A stretch of 64,000 bases of DNA from Hemerocallis citrina (lineage: Eukaryota > Streptophyta > Magnoliopsida > Asparagales > Asphodelaceae): NCBI GenBank assembly GCA_017893485.1, contig JACEHZ010000208.1, positions 434,001-498,000 of the forward strand, written 5' to 3'. The notes under the pieces are model-generated. The model had not been told where the DNA came from and did no database searches. It was given only the letters and a program-made list of their open reading frames with translations. Numbering within the stretch: position 1 is the first letter of the stretch; every line of letters begins with the position of its first letter. The translations under genes and the position numbers were made by a program. This document shows, piece by piece, positions 45,301-56,509 of this stretch.

Positions 45301-46020
45301 AAAAATGCCTCTTAAAGATAGAGTTTTTCTCTGGTTGGTACTCAATAACGCCATAGCCAAAAGGCAATCGAATATTGTGAACTTTGAATTCTGCAACTTT
45401 CATACAGAATCACTGAACCACCTATTCGTTGGTTGCCAACGAAGTAAGGCAACGCTGGTAAGGTCCTACGGGTCTTAGGTACGAATGATTATCCAACACA
45501 TATTAGGATATGTGGATCGGCCCCAAATTTACTTTTTGGCGTCACAAGATGAAAGAAGCATGGTACCCCAAATTTGGTTTTATGGTTTAACGGAAATAAC
45601 TTTTACTTTCGTGCAACTTGTAATAGTACTTCTGGCATTTTAAATCATATCATAGATGCATCTTATTTTCTTTTGGTTACAGCTGCTGCCACAGGCCGAA
45701 AGGGAGAATCGCCAGAGCCTTCCAGGTAGATGAGTACGATGATGAGGAGGTCAAGTTCGGATCTACCCTAGACTGAGTGGAGCAACGGCACCCAGATTCT
45801 CACATTCCAGAGATTTGTTGGAAGGACCGCTATGATTGTAATTGTCTCTCTATGTATTTGTTTTTTGGTTTATCTGTCGAACTTTTGGATTGTCCCACCC
45901 TCCATGGCGATGTTGGAGATTTATGTTTTATTTCCTGCTTTATAGTTCTTTGTACATTTTCCCGATACTCTGAGGTTGTTTTATTAAACTCTTATTAATG
46001 AAACGGTGTAGCATTATTCC
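45301..46020 (+). other. LINE 3' end and UTR
   Basis: Remnants of the zf-RVT end (DRVFLWLVLNNAIAKRQ-like in broken frames), then T-rich non-coding sequence ending in an AATGAAACGG tail. No other gene. Confidence 0.5.
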
Positions 46021-47320
46021 ACATTTTTCCTATAAAAAAAACTTGTATTAAGAAGCTAATATATACGCTTTAATAATTCCAGACTTTTCATTCTTTCTTT
46101 CGTTCTTTTCTTTTTTATAAGCCCTCGTACATCTAGATATAAAATAGATAAATGAATGCCAACTGCAGGCTTCTAGACAGATCTCTAGTATCACTTCATG
46201 AATCACTGCTGAACTCACTGACACATGCACAGGATGCAATTATGTATCTAAAGTTCAATGCTAGCTTGACATTTTCCATTTATCATAGGTTAAATTTGAA
46301 CCTTTTGAAGGTCACTCCTTGTATGGGTATGGGTAATGTTGGTTACAAGCAGTAGTTACAAAAAATATAATTTCAAAATTATCTTTTAGAAAAGAAATTT
46401 TAATAGCCTGAAGGCCCTGATTCCATGTATTTCTCGCCTATTTTATTGCCGGCAAATAGTTTCTTCAATTCATTGACGTCAATGACATATTGACATGGTA
46501 GTTGAAAGTGTGTAATGGTTGTGACAAAGTCCCATCATCTCATAATTGTACAAGTAAATGCCTTTCAACTTCCAACTATCAACAAAAAATCAGCAGTTTG
46601 TGAAGTCTAGAAAGTTTGATTTCATACTCCAACTTTTGCCTAGATTACATGCTCTGCACATGATTGATACTGATCAAATTCACTGTTGATAGGAGTCAAA
46701 TAAAGAAGCATTCAGTAAGAGTGCACATAAAGTTTGTTGTTACTGTAATCCAACTGCCACCTTGTCTGCTGCTAAAATTGGAAAATTACCTTTTATTATC
46801 AGCCTTTAGCAGGGGACTAGATTGGGATTTGATTTCAAATCCTGATTGTTAGGTGGCGGAGTTCGTTCTCAAGCCTCATGATGTGAACATGTTCATGCTT
46901 GCACACCTACACTCCAGATACATATGTAAGGGTACATAGCTCAATGTTAAAAATAGTAATAGCGTATAGCATAGCATTAGGTCTCGATAGCGCATAGCAA
47001 AAATAGATTAACCTACGAAGATTTTTGATTTTTAAAATACGCCTACACTCCAGGTACATATGCAAGGGTATATAGACTAGAGTTTCATGTTCTATAATTA
47101 AATATGTACATATGTAAGGTATATAGAGTTTCATGTTCTATAATTAAATATGTTATGTGAGTTCAGTCAATAGTATCAAAACATAGGGAAAAAAGATAAG
47201 AGATGAGAGAGATGAAAGACATAGGTTATATATAATTAAATGTATTTTTGTTGTTAATTTATTTTCGCTTCTGTTTGATATTGATTTCCTTGTTAAGTTT
47301 GGCATGGTATATATATATAT
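46021..47320. other. intergenic stretch with a small local duplication
   Basis: No gene I can support. CACTCCAGRTACATATG recurs at 46912 and 47047, and GAGTTTCATGTTCTATAATT recurs at about 47082 and 47127. Confidence 0.5.
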
Positions 47321-47321
47321 A

Positions 47322-47354
47322 CTAGGTTTGCCCGTTGTCACGTGCCTACGGCAC
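47322..47354 (-). mobile_element. Helitron 3'-end-like signature
   Basis: On the minus strand a GTGCC-GTA-GGCAC hairpin (47342-47354) is followed 16 bases later by CTAG and T. The spacing is a little long for Helitron and the 5' end was not found. Confidence 0.3.
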
Positions 47355-47718
47355 TCTTTGGAACGGTGCACCTTATTTGATTATATAAAATAGTTTCGGA
47401 GGTCCAGCAAATTAATTGAAGTAGCAAACATAGAGCAAAAAACATATTATATGATTTTTTTTGAATTTTTTGGAATTATTTTTAATTTTTTTTTAATTTT
47501 TTAAAAATTTTATTTTCTTAATTTTTTGAATAGAAGAGGGAGGGAGAGAGAGAAAAAAATATATAAAAATAAATATAGGAGCATGTTTTGGGTGGGAGAT
47601 TTGAATTTGAGTTTTGGGGGAAACTTTTGGGGGGGAAATATGTTTTGTAAAGTAAGATCTGAGCCTTTGATTTTTTGGGGGATTGAAGGAGAGCCACCTG
47701 ATAGCTTTCTTTGTGTTT

Positions 47719-47774
<56 letters not shown>

Positions 47775-47776
47775 AA
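47355..47776. other. AT-rich stretch with (TA)n
   Basis: No gene. Purine-rich tract at 47533-47560 and a TA microsatellite at about 47725-47772. Confidence 0.5.
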
Positions 47777-47963
47777 TCTCTAATATTATAATGGGAGAAG
47801 GCCTTAGTGTCATTTGTAAATGTTTTGTCAATCTACCAACCCGTGCAATACACGTGCATAACTATTATGAAGGAGGTTCTAAGTTCAAATCCTGACTATG
47901 TCTAAATTTTTATTTTAAAAAACTATATTTATTAAGACGTGCATCGCACGTGTAAATTACTAG
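47777..47963 (+). mobile_element. short non-autonomous Helitron-like element
   Basis: 187 bp, starts TCTCTAATATTATAATGG after an A, ends CTAG before a T, with the hairpin ACGTGC-ATC-GCACGT eight bases before CTAG. These are Helitron rules (5' TC, 3' hairpin plus CTRR, insertion between A and T). Confidence 0.5.
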
Positions 47964-47980
47964 TATATATATATATATAT

Positions 47981-48151
47981 GGGGAAAAGGGCTATGAGCA
48001 ACTTGCTCATTTAGTAAATGAGCAATTGATGATGTGGCAAACATGTGATTGAAAAATCCTTAAAGGGTTAGTTGTCTAATGTATCATATGCATGCCACAT
48101 AATCAATTGCTCATTTACTAAATGAGTAAGTTGCTCATATCCCTTTTACCC
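47981..48151. mobile_element. MITE with about 58-bp terminal inverted repeats
   Basis: The left arm (GGGGAAAAGGGCTATGAGCA...) mirrors the right arm; both contain TCATTTAGTAAATGAGCAAT. 171 bp, lying in a TA repeat, so the duplication could be TA but cannot be read uniquely. Confidence 0.8.
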
Positions 48152-48176
<25 letters not shown>

Positions 48177-48212
<36 letters not shown>

Positions 48213-48473
48213 TTCGGTTGCACACTACTTTGGTGAGCACTCACGAACTAGAGACCCTATGAAAAATCCGAACCGCTCATATTGTTCTATATGCCTTAGA
48301 TAGCCTAACAATAAAAAATCAAGTAATTCGAAGTTCATTTGCCCAAATTACTTGATTTTTTATTGTTAGGCTATCTAAGGCATATAGAACAATATGAGCG
48401 GTTCGGATTTTTCATAGGGTATCTAGTTCGTGAGTGCTCACGGAGTGCTCACCAAAGTAGTGTGCAACTGAAG

Positions 48474-48497
<24 letters not shown>
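48177..48497. mobile_element. foldback MITE with about 150-bp arms
   Basis: 48177-48329 is the inverted copy of 48346-48497, including the GA/CT runs. The right arm has an extra 13-bp GTGAGCACTCC duplication. It could form a long hairpin with a 16-base loop. Flanked by TA repeats. Confidence 0.88.
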
Positions 48498-48510
<13 letters not shown>

Positions 48511-48864
48511 GAGTACAGAGTATGAAGCCTCATATAGAGTACAGAGTATGAAGATATTTTCTAGGAACATGTGATATAAATTATATTCACTAACTATCAC
48601 AAGTAAAAAAATAAATGAGTTAAAACCTAAACATGGTAATTTGGGCTAATTCCACTTCACTAATCATGCAGTACTATGATTGCTCCACATAACCAAAATC
48701 CTGCAAATTAAAGCCGACAATAATCAATGTCAATACAGAAGGCAGTTGAGCTCTGAATTAATACACTCGTGGATTCAGGTAGCAACCCCATTTATCTCAT
48801 TCATGATAAATCTTCTATAAATCCAACCATTTGGTTTCCCTACCCATTCACACAAATAGCAACA
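48498..48864 (+). promoter_or_regulatory. upstream region of the BURP gene
   Basis: TATAAAT at 48816-48822, 43 bp before the ATG. A DRE/CRT core GCCGAC at 48713-48718 and a CACATG MYC-type site (minus strand, 48568-48573) are elements known from dehydration-responsive promoters including RD22. Such short motifs also occur by chance. A direct repeat GAGTACAGAGTATGAAG lies at about 48511 and 48537. Confidence 0.4.
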
Positions 48865-50278
48865 ATGTATCGTCTCCTAGTTCTGCTCTCTCCTCTTGTT
48901 GTAAGCAAAATCACATCCAACATCAATTTTTATGATCTGTTTGCAATTCCTCATGTATCTTATTTTATGATCAATCAACTTGTTGTCAACTTCTCTCTAC
49001 AGGTTGCAATTGCAGCAACTCATGATGCAGCTGTACCTGCAGGCCAGGCATATTGGAACAAAGTGTTGCCCAACACCCCAATGCCAAATGCAATCAAAGA
49101 TCTTCTAACCCCTTCAACTGGTTAATTTCTCTCGCATTAATTTTACAATTTTACTGCTACCTCTACATATATTCATTGCTCTAACTCTAAATTTTACTGC
49201 AGATGAGTTTACTGACAACAAGTACGGCACTGCAGTCAACGTCGGGAAAGGAGGTGTATCTGTAAACACTGGCAAGCCAAAGCCAGGAGGAACCAGCGTG
49301 AACGTAGGCAAGGGAGGTGTAACCGTAAATACTGGCAAGCAAAAGCCTGGCGGAACCAGTGTGAACGTTGGCCATGGGGGTGTAAATGTCAACACCGGAA
49401 AGGGAAGGCCCGGTGGAACCAACGTAAACGTAGGCCATGGCGGCGTAAACGTCAACACCGGAAGCGGTAAAGGAACTAGCGTGAACGTAGGCCATGGTGG
49501 TGTGATAGTCAACACTCCACCAAAGAAGAAGCCAGTACATGTGGCCGTCGGAGTGAAAGGTTCTCCCTTCCAGTATCGATATGCGGCCACCGAGAACCAA
49601 GTCCGCGACGACCCAAACACTGCCCTGTTCTTCTTAGAGAAAGACCTACAGGCCGGAACTCAGATGACTCTGCATTTTACTCCTACCACCTCTGGTCCTT
49701 CTACCTTCATTTCTCGTCAACAAGCGAACTCCATCCCCTTCACATCTAGCAAGTTTCCTGAAATTCTCAAGCACTTTTCAGTTGAGCCCAATTCTGTGGA
49801 AGCTGATTCAATGAAGGAAACTCTTTCAGTCTGCGAAGAACCAGCAAATGAAGGAGAGAGCAAGTACTGTGCTACATCTCTTGAATCCATGGTTGATTTC
49901 AGCATGACTAGCATCGGTAGTCACAAAATTCAGGCAGTTTCGACCAACATAGGAAAAAAGAACTCACCGAAACAGTTGTACAGTATATCGTCTTCTGGGA
50001 TTCAAAGGTTGCCTGGGTCTAATTTGGTGGTGTGCCATGCTGAGGCCTATGCTTATGCTGTGTTCTACTGCCATACAACAAGATCGACAAAGGCGTACCA
50101 GGTTTCCATGGTTGGCAAAGATGGGACCAAGGTTGAGGCTGTAGCAGTTTGCCACACCGACACGGCGAGTTGGAATCCCAAGCATATTGCATTCAAAGTG
50201 CTTAATGTGAAGCCAGGGAGTGTACCAGTTTGCCACTTTCTTCCACAAGATCACCTTGTTTGGAGCCCAAAAAGGTAG
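48865..50278 (+). CDS. RD22-like BURP-domain protein (three exons)
   Basis: Exons 48865-48900, 49003-49120 and 49203-50278; all introns follow GT-AG and the phases join, giving 409 residues, close to the 392 of Arabidopsis RD22. Residues 1 to about 20 form a signal peptide (MYRLLVLLSPLVVAIAA), so the product enters the secretory pathway, probably to the cell wall. Residues 63-158 carry five repeats of about 21 residues (VNVGHGGVNVNTG), the TxV-type repeats of RD22 proteins. From about 192 comes the BURP domain: ALFFLEKDLQAG, paired cysteines, and the signature CH-X10-CH-X25-CH-X25-CH, exact for the family. RD22 proteins respond to dehydration and abscisic acid; their biochemical role is unsettled. 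Upstream DRE and MYC-like sites fit that regulation. No defects seen. The gene stands alone between MITEs and retrotransposons. Confidence 0.93.
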
Positions 50279-51040
50279 AAGCTCTTGGACTATGCTGGGC
50301 GGCTTCTTCTTCTTGATTTGTTTGCTCCATATAGAGGAGAAACATGTGTGCTATTATGTTGCATCTGGTACTGAATACTTTGTAATATGGCGAACATAGA
50401 TTAGTAGTGCGCGCTTGTCGATTAGTACACCTATCGGCTATCTATCTATATATTTATATGAAGTATGTTTATGAAATATTATCCTTGGTGTTTGATTATG
50501 TACATTTCAGTCTCTTACCAAAATTTGTTGGAGAATTTTTTTTTTTTTTTTCTCCTAGTTACAACTAGCTAGAGGGCTAATTATAAACAAAACCAGATAT
50601 AGGGTTTTGGATGAGGATTTATCCTTTTTTAATCAAATTTAAAATTGAAAGGGATAACCGTAAAACCAGATTTTGTTTTAGTTTATTTTTGCCAGATGCA
50701 TATATACTTGTTACGCTAAATTTTATACTTTTACCCATTACGAATTCAAACAATTTTGAAAAGGGTGAAAGAGGGGATTGAATCCAATAAGAAAACTAGA
50801 AATGTTTAAACTTTCCTAATACGTTCTGGATTTGGACTTATCCTATTTCAACTTCAAAACTAGTTTTAAAGGGATAACTTTCAAGTTTAAAACTAGATTT
50901 AGTTTTTATTTCGTAGAGGCATGCATGCATCCAGCTTTGTAGTAATCCGATCAATCCAATTAATCACATGCATTAGCCCAGTTTCTATAAATACTGCACA
51001 AGTTCCCTGCAGCCCTATTCTCTCTTTCTCTCAATCTCAA
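50279..51040. other. 3' flank of the BURP gene and spacer
   Basis: 3' UTR and AT-rich spacer with no gene. Two similar blocks (GGGATAACCGTAAAACCAGA at about 50649, GGGATAACTTTCAAG... at about 50872) suggest a local duplication. A TATA box (CTATAAATACTGC) at about 50985 precedes the next fragment. Confidence 0.5.
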
Positions 51041-51062
51041 ATATGTCTTCTTTTTTACTACT

Positions 51063-51224
51063 AACGAAGACGATGGTTGCACCTTCCTGCTGTTGACGGT
51101 CTTTGGCGCCTTCACTGGCGTCATCATCTTCATTATTGTTCTCTACATCATTGCAGATCCAACCTTACACCCTGAATTCTCCGTCTCCCTCCTTCCACAT
51201 CTCCTCTTCTTCTTCTGCAAATAA
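51063..51224 (+). pseudogene. truncated membrane-protein fragment, possibly NHL/LEA_2 type
   Basis: 53 codons starting NEDDGCTFLLLTVFGAFTGV then IIFIIVLYIIADPTLHPEFSV: a short polar stretch, one membrane segment, and the start of a luminal domain. This layout resembles the N-terminal third of NDR1/HIN1-like (LEA_2) proteins. The frame has no ATG; the nearest one (51044) is in another phase, so a frameshift is likely near the T-run at 51050. Sequence after about 51225 belongs to copia-3, so the gene was cut off by that insertion. A plausible TATA box lies 60-80 bp upstream. Confidence 0.35.
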
Positions 51225-52221
51225 CCTCCTTAAATCACCCAAGGGGGTGAATATGATGATTGTGCGGAATTAAAAATTTTTAAAATAGAGTTGCAAATTA
51301 AAAGAAAATAGATAGAGAGAGCAGACACAGTAAGCACAAGTGACGCAACGATATAACGTGGCTCGACCCCTAGTCTACGTCCACACCTCCTACTTATAGT
51401 AATTTTCCGCCACAAGCGTTTCATTGTACTCAAACCCTTATACAATGATTCTCGGATTCAGGCCGAGAGACCTGTTACACCCACAGAACTTCTAACACAA
51501 GCCCCGTCAATCTCACCTAAGTGGAAGAAAAGAGAAACTCAAGATTCTTAATAATCCTGACTGAAGAAAACACATAAGTATCGCACATACTCTGATTGAT
51601 TGTTGAATTGATTATTTTAGAAGATTTTTCTCAAAGTAATAGATGAGAAATACACAGTGGGTTCGTTCCAATATATAGATGGGGAAGTGTATATATCAAA
51701 AATAGAAACGATACATTCCAGAAAAGTGAGCAGCGCGAGTTATGGTCGACCGTAATTAAATGACAGTCGACTGTTCATCTTTTAAACGAAAAGTCGAAAG
51801 ATGAATGGTCGACGGCTTTCATTATATTGCTATAACGTGCGGTCAACTGTGGTGCGGTCAACCGACACTATAGTACGGTCGACTGCAATAGTGCGATTCA
51901 TGACGAACCCACTTTATATTCTTACCATATACTAATCAATCAAACAATCAATCAAATACACATGAAATCTCACATTTATGCAATTACAAGAACTGATCTT
52001 GCTGGCTTTCTTGGGCACTAATCAACATGTGCTCCTTTTTGAATAACTTCTTCTTTTGCTTGATTTTGCAATCCTTCTTTATTGCTTTTCTTCTTTGTCT
52101 ATTCTTGAATCTCTTTTGAATTTTTTATTGATATTATTTAATCCTGAAAATCTGAACAACTCAATTTAAACTTATTCGTATTTATAGACACGTTTTGTGC
52201 GCACCAAACTAAGAGTCAACA
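51225..52221 (-). repeat. copia-3 3' LTR
   Basis: About 1 kb. It holds a GTCGAC-type array at 51744-51890 and a TATA-like CTATATAT at 51671-51679 (minus strand) below it. The inner end near AGGGGGTGAATA-like sequence at 51230 is approximate. Confidence 0.6.
51744..51890 (-). promoter_or_regulatory. array of GTCGAC-type palindromes in copia-3 U3
   Basis: One perfect CAGTCGACTG at 51764-51773, with GGTCGACCG, GGTCGACGG, GGTCAACTG, GGTCAACCG and GGTCGACTG relatives. It sits about 65 bp upstream of the LTR TATA box, the same arrangement as in copia-2. Confidence 0.6.
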
Positions 52222-52779
52222 ATCTCCCCCTTTTGGTCTGAACAAAATATGCCTTTGAATGTTGAAGATAATACCCCCCCTTAATTCAGTACTTCCTGTG
52301 ACACAGATTTTCATAGGAGATATATAGTACATATGAAGAAGAGAATATACACTAATTAAAACATTGAAGATAAATGTTCAATCTTTTATTTATTTTCAGT
52401 AACTTTCAGATAAAGGCATTCATAAAAAGATTCTCCCCCTTTTTGGAACACACCAAGAGGGGGCAAACGAATAGAAGAAGTGTATAACATACTCCAATAT
52501 TGAAAATTTTTAAATTAACTGACATTAAGCAAAACATGAGATTAATTTAGATAATATAGTATTTTTGAAAACGTAAGGAAAATCTACTTACATGATACCG
52601 TTGATCGTGAGACTCTTTGATATACAGTGGGAGCTCTTCATGGTATCATAGATTTGAGATTTTCCCAATACAGATGCATGGCATAGAGCAAAAGATGAAG
52701 AGTGAATTTCAAGAAACCAAAATCATAGAACATCGTAAAGACGTCTCTTAAAAATAAAAAATGAACAGCTAGTAAAAAA

Positions 52780-53062
52780 GCCGATCGACCGAATGGGCAA
52801 CCGAAAACCAATTTAAGTTATAAAATAACCAACCAACTCGAGAGCGAACCGGTTGACCGTAAACCCTATAAACACAATATTGATAGTGGATCGAAAAAAA
52901 AACACAGAGAGTGAACCGGTCGACCACACGGTCGACCGCAAATAGTGAAACCCAATTTTTGAAAACAGACGGAAAACAAAACAAAGATCGAGAGTGCGCC
53001 GGTCGACCACCCAGTCGACTGTACACCTTCACAGGCGTACAATCGCCCGTCCAGTCGACCGA
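52780..53062 (-). repeat. second GTCGAC-type array, between copia-3 RNase H and the LTR
   Basis: At least seven CGGTCGACCG-like sites, including a perfect CAGTCGACTG at 53012-53021, in the non-coding 3' part of the element. Confidence 0.7.
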
Positions 53063-53292
53063 AAACCAACTTTAAGCAGAAATATCAATAACATTCAATT
53101 CTCCCTTCAAAAAATAAAATCGTTTTTCATCTAAAGACTTAGTAAAGATATCAACAAGTTGAGAATCAGTGGAAACATAGTCAAGAGTAATGTCTCCCTT
53201 TTAAAAGTGGTTTTTAATAAAGTGGTACTTAATATCAATATATTTAGTGCGACTTTGTTGATTAGAATTCTTTGTCATATGAACAGTACTAG
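53045..53292 (-). pseudogene. copia-3 RNase H C-terminus
   Basis: Reads MTKNSNQQSRTKYIDIKYHF, a stop in KNHF-stop-KGDI, then LVDIFTKSLDEKRFYFLKGE. These are the closing motifs of copia RNase H. Truncated upstream at the junction with the gypsy LTR. Confidence 0.8.
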
Positions 53293-56200
53293 TGTAACCC
53301 CTGTTTCCGGTTGTACAATTTTTTTTTTGTATTTTTGTAGTGTTCTCTTTTCTATTTTAATGTATTTTGGGTCTTGGACTAATTGTTGGCCTTCTGTTAC
53401 AATTTATTATTTCTTGTATTATTGTTACTATTATTGCTATCCTTGTTATCTTTTGTTAGCCCAATCCATTTCCAAGCTCACACTATTATCTATCTAAACT
53501 CATCTCCTTATTGGATCCTAAACCCAAATCCTAGTCTACCCAAACCCACAAATCCATATACTCCCTAACAACTAACCCAGATCTCCTCAACTGTACAATC
53601 CCCCGTATCTCCAAACTACCCACTATTATATTATATTATTTTTATTTTTATTTTTTATTTTATTAAACCTACCTCTCCCCAATCTTATCTCTCCCCGCCT
53701 TCCTCTCTCTCCCCTCTGTTTCGAAATGAAACAGGGATCACAAACCCCGAACCCAACCATTCCCACTCAACCCTCCATCATCTCCCTCACCCTATCTTTG
53801 CCTCCCTCCATTACCGCTACTGTGCTCCTCGCCATTGCTACCATCGCTCCAACCTCCGCTACCACCGCCCTCTCCTACAGCCATCCATCATCCCGTCGCC
53901 GTCGCTCCTCGACTGCGACCACCTTGCCATCCCCATCGACTGCTCTTCTCGTCGCCATTGCCATCACCTTTCGAGCCACCTCTCTCGCTCGCGCTCGACA
54001 GTCGTCTCCCTCGCCATTACCCCGACCTGCCACCATCGAGCCACCTTCACATCCATCGTTGAGCCACCACTCGACCAGCCCCCTGCCATTGCCGCATTGC
54101 CCAGGCGAGGCTGCCCTCGACTGTCGCTGAAACCCATCCTCCATCTCTTTCTCGTCCTCCTCTGTTTCAAACGAAAACGGAGTTCGCCCTCGCCGCAACG
54201 CCGCCAGCCTCGCCGTTGCCGTCGCTTCCCGACCATAGCATCGCCTTGCCGTGGTTGCCGCTGCCGAGCGCCCCCGCCACAATGCCGCACCATTGCTGCC
54301 AGTTGCCGGAGTCCCGCCTCTCTCTCTCTCTCCCTCTCTCTCTCTCTCTGCCGAAGTGAGGAAAGAGACAAGGTGTGATTGGCTCATTTGGTGTTTGCTA
54401 TTTTGGCTCACTGGATCTGGGTTTGGTGTTTGCTGTTCCGCCCTAGATCCAGTGTGGAGTGGTTGCGGAGTGGTCCGTTTCGGTGTTGGTTGTTTTGGTG
54501 TAGCAGATCCGATCATGAGTTTGGGGTATTGCTGTCTTGTGTTTGCTGTTAGTATTTTGTACGTGTCGCGCACGTATTTTGGAGCGTCGCTCGGGATTCT
54601 GATCCCGTTATTCTAGTTATTCGAATCTCTAACACAAAAGGCAAGTCCACTTGAACTCAGTTTATTTTTCTAGTTTAAGATTATTGATCTCCTCCGCAAG
54701 TAGTTCCACTTCGATTATCTTAATATTGCTTTGTATACTTTCTGTTGGGAATATCTAGGGTTTACACGAGCTAACCCAAAGTATCCTTGCCTCGTGCCAA
54801 TATCTATTGATTCAAACCCAAACTTACATACACACACGACATGAACAAATTGACAAGAACTTGCGTATGAGAAATATACCATGATATGAATACATGTTAA
54901 TTGATTCAGATCTCAAGAATTGAATCGTGACATGATAATCTTGCCTTGTATACAGTAGAATTTATCTCAACTTGTTATACCTTAATGTTGATGCACTGCA
55001 TGATAACTAGAACATGTTGATTATTCACTTTAATAAATATACATGATGACCTTTGTTATGTCTTGCTGCCTATTCTATTTTGTACTGAGGTTTCGACCCT
55101 GTTACAATAGGAATCAGCCTAAACCATATAAATGAGAATTGTAGCCTAATGAATCTTGTTCCCATACCACTTGACGGATCTTGATTCCGATCTGTGAGCT
55201 GTGAGATATCACAGTTTTAGTCACTGCTGGTCTGTACTTTTCAGATTGCAAATTATTGACACAACTTTCAGTTGAAACACCATGATAATAGTAGTATAAT
55301 GACATGAAACTCTCCAGAAATTTAGTAGCCATGCTTAGGATCCATTCTTAATTTTTTCTAGATTTTTATATTGATTTTACACCCAGTTTTCACCCTTAAA
55401 ACTTTGACTATAAGTTGCTACCAGAACCGTTAACGTGTAAATATTAGGATGATAGACCTAGCTATGATCATAATTAATAAAAACTTATTGAATATGGATT
55501 ATAGCCCCGAATGTCTAGTTTACTTTCTCTTTTAGCGGAATCGACTTCCGAGTTATAGTTTGTGAGTTACTGCTATTTTAGTACTGTTGTGTCTGCTCTT
55601 TTCAGTTCACAATTACTTGTATTTTACCATGCATTGTATCATTTTGTTGCATCTTATCGTCGTCTTGATATTCGTATACACAAGCCGGGGTTAATAAGGG
55701 TTGACATAGTGGAGGATAATCTCAGAAAATATACTCGGTAAGGTCTTATCGTTATATCAGATTGTCATGGAAGAAGGAGTATCGATTGTGAATTATTGAT
55801 AGTCAATTGTTGATTGTAAATTATTATTATCGATACCGATTACACGCTCTATAGATCCCACCAAGAAGTCTAAAATGAACACTGTTTTGCGTGCACCTAA
55901 CCTGTGGTATGGGACGCAGTAGTACGTGCACTAGATAGGAAAAATGAAATGCTAATAGACCTAAGTTGACACTTGTACACCTGACCATTGTTTATTGACA
56001 TTGTTATTGCTTTTGGACTTTGATCTTGTTTCATATTCGTTGATGTACCATGTTCCCTTACTCTTTGTTTTTCACTATTTGCTGTCCATACTTGCTCTAA
56101 GAACATTTTCTTTCCACTCTAGTTGATCCAACTACAGGTGCACAAAGAGAATCGCCAGAAGGCATTGGTGAGCAGTTCTTCTAGGATTGGAGCAGGAGCT

Positions 56201-56509
56201 GCTTTAGAATAAACTATCTTCTTCCATGTTATTCTTTTATCGCATTGTTATTCTTTTTGTTGAACTTTGTATCCCGGACTTGTTGACCCGTAACTGTTGT
56301 TTATTTTCCCAGTTGTTGGTTATTATGTTGACTACTGCATGTTTTTATCTCAGTTATTGTTTATGTGATTATATTTATCTGCGTGGTTGTGATTGTTTCT
56401 TTTATGTTGTTGAGTTAAGACTGGTACAGCTTATGGATGATGTTAATATCATTCGCTGGGCCTTCGTCACGGGCTCATATTCTAGTATTTTGGGAAGCAG
56501 TGCGTGACA
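53293..56509 (+). repeat. gypsy-type LTR, same family as the 36532-40246 solo LTR
   Basis: Starts TGTAACCCCTGTTTCCGG and ends GGGAAGCAGTGCGTGACA. The end block TCATTCGCTGGGCCTTCGTC and the block GGGATTCTGATCCCGTTATT...AAGGCAAGT are shared with the solo LTR. The flanking bases (ACTAG left, GGTTT right) do not match, and TGGTGTCAGATCCC at 56519 resembles a primer binding site, so this may be a 5' LTR whose internal region was lost. The CT-rich, proline/serine-type frames at 53700-54400 look like chance frames. Confidence 0.7.

Larger units (their letters stand above)
41467..46020 (+). mobile_element. decayed L1-type LINE
   Basis: Order of recognisable parts: possible ORF1 start (MAKRAHEESLDDYLKIA, 41476), endonuclease, reverse transcriptase, zf-RVT end, then a 3' UTR closing with TTATTAATGAAACGGTG at about 45993. 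No poly(A) or target duplication found. Heavily frameshifted and interrupted at 43743-44095 by unrelated sequence. The left edge may lie beyond hAT-B, since hAT-B inserted next to it. Confidence 0.75.
51225..53292 (-). mobile_element. copia-3: 3' end and LTR of a Ty1/copia element
   Basis: On the minus strand the order is RNase H C-terminus (53292-53045), a spacer with GTCGAC repeats, polypurine tract AAAAGGGGGAGA (about 52236-52223), and the LTR starting TGTTGACTC at about 52221 and ending near 51225. The upstream part was removed or displaced by the gypsy LTR at 53293. Confidence 0.75.

Noticed and set aside
45640..45780. Possible LTR fragment like 56130-56180 (shared GAGAATCGCCAGA)
   Set aside because: The shared run is short and lies where LINE 3' sequence is expected; not enough to call an element.
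46152..46355. 67-codon plus-strand frame ending NVGYKQ
   Set aside because: No domain, start context or supporting neighbours; kept as unexplained intergenic sequence.
49114..49620. 168-codon and 137-codon minus-strand frames over the BURP repeats
   Set aside because: Shadows of the repeat region of the sense gene, which has a full domain and splice support.
53726..54616. Several 90-230 codon frames on both strands
   Set aside because: Low-complexity Ser/Pro/Arg translations of a CT- and GC-rich LTR block. No domain, and overlapping in many phases.
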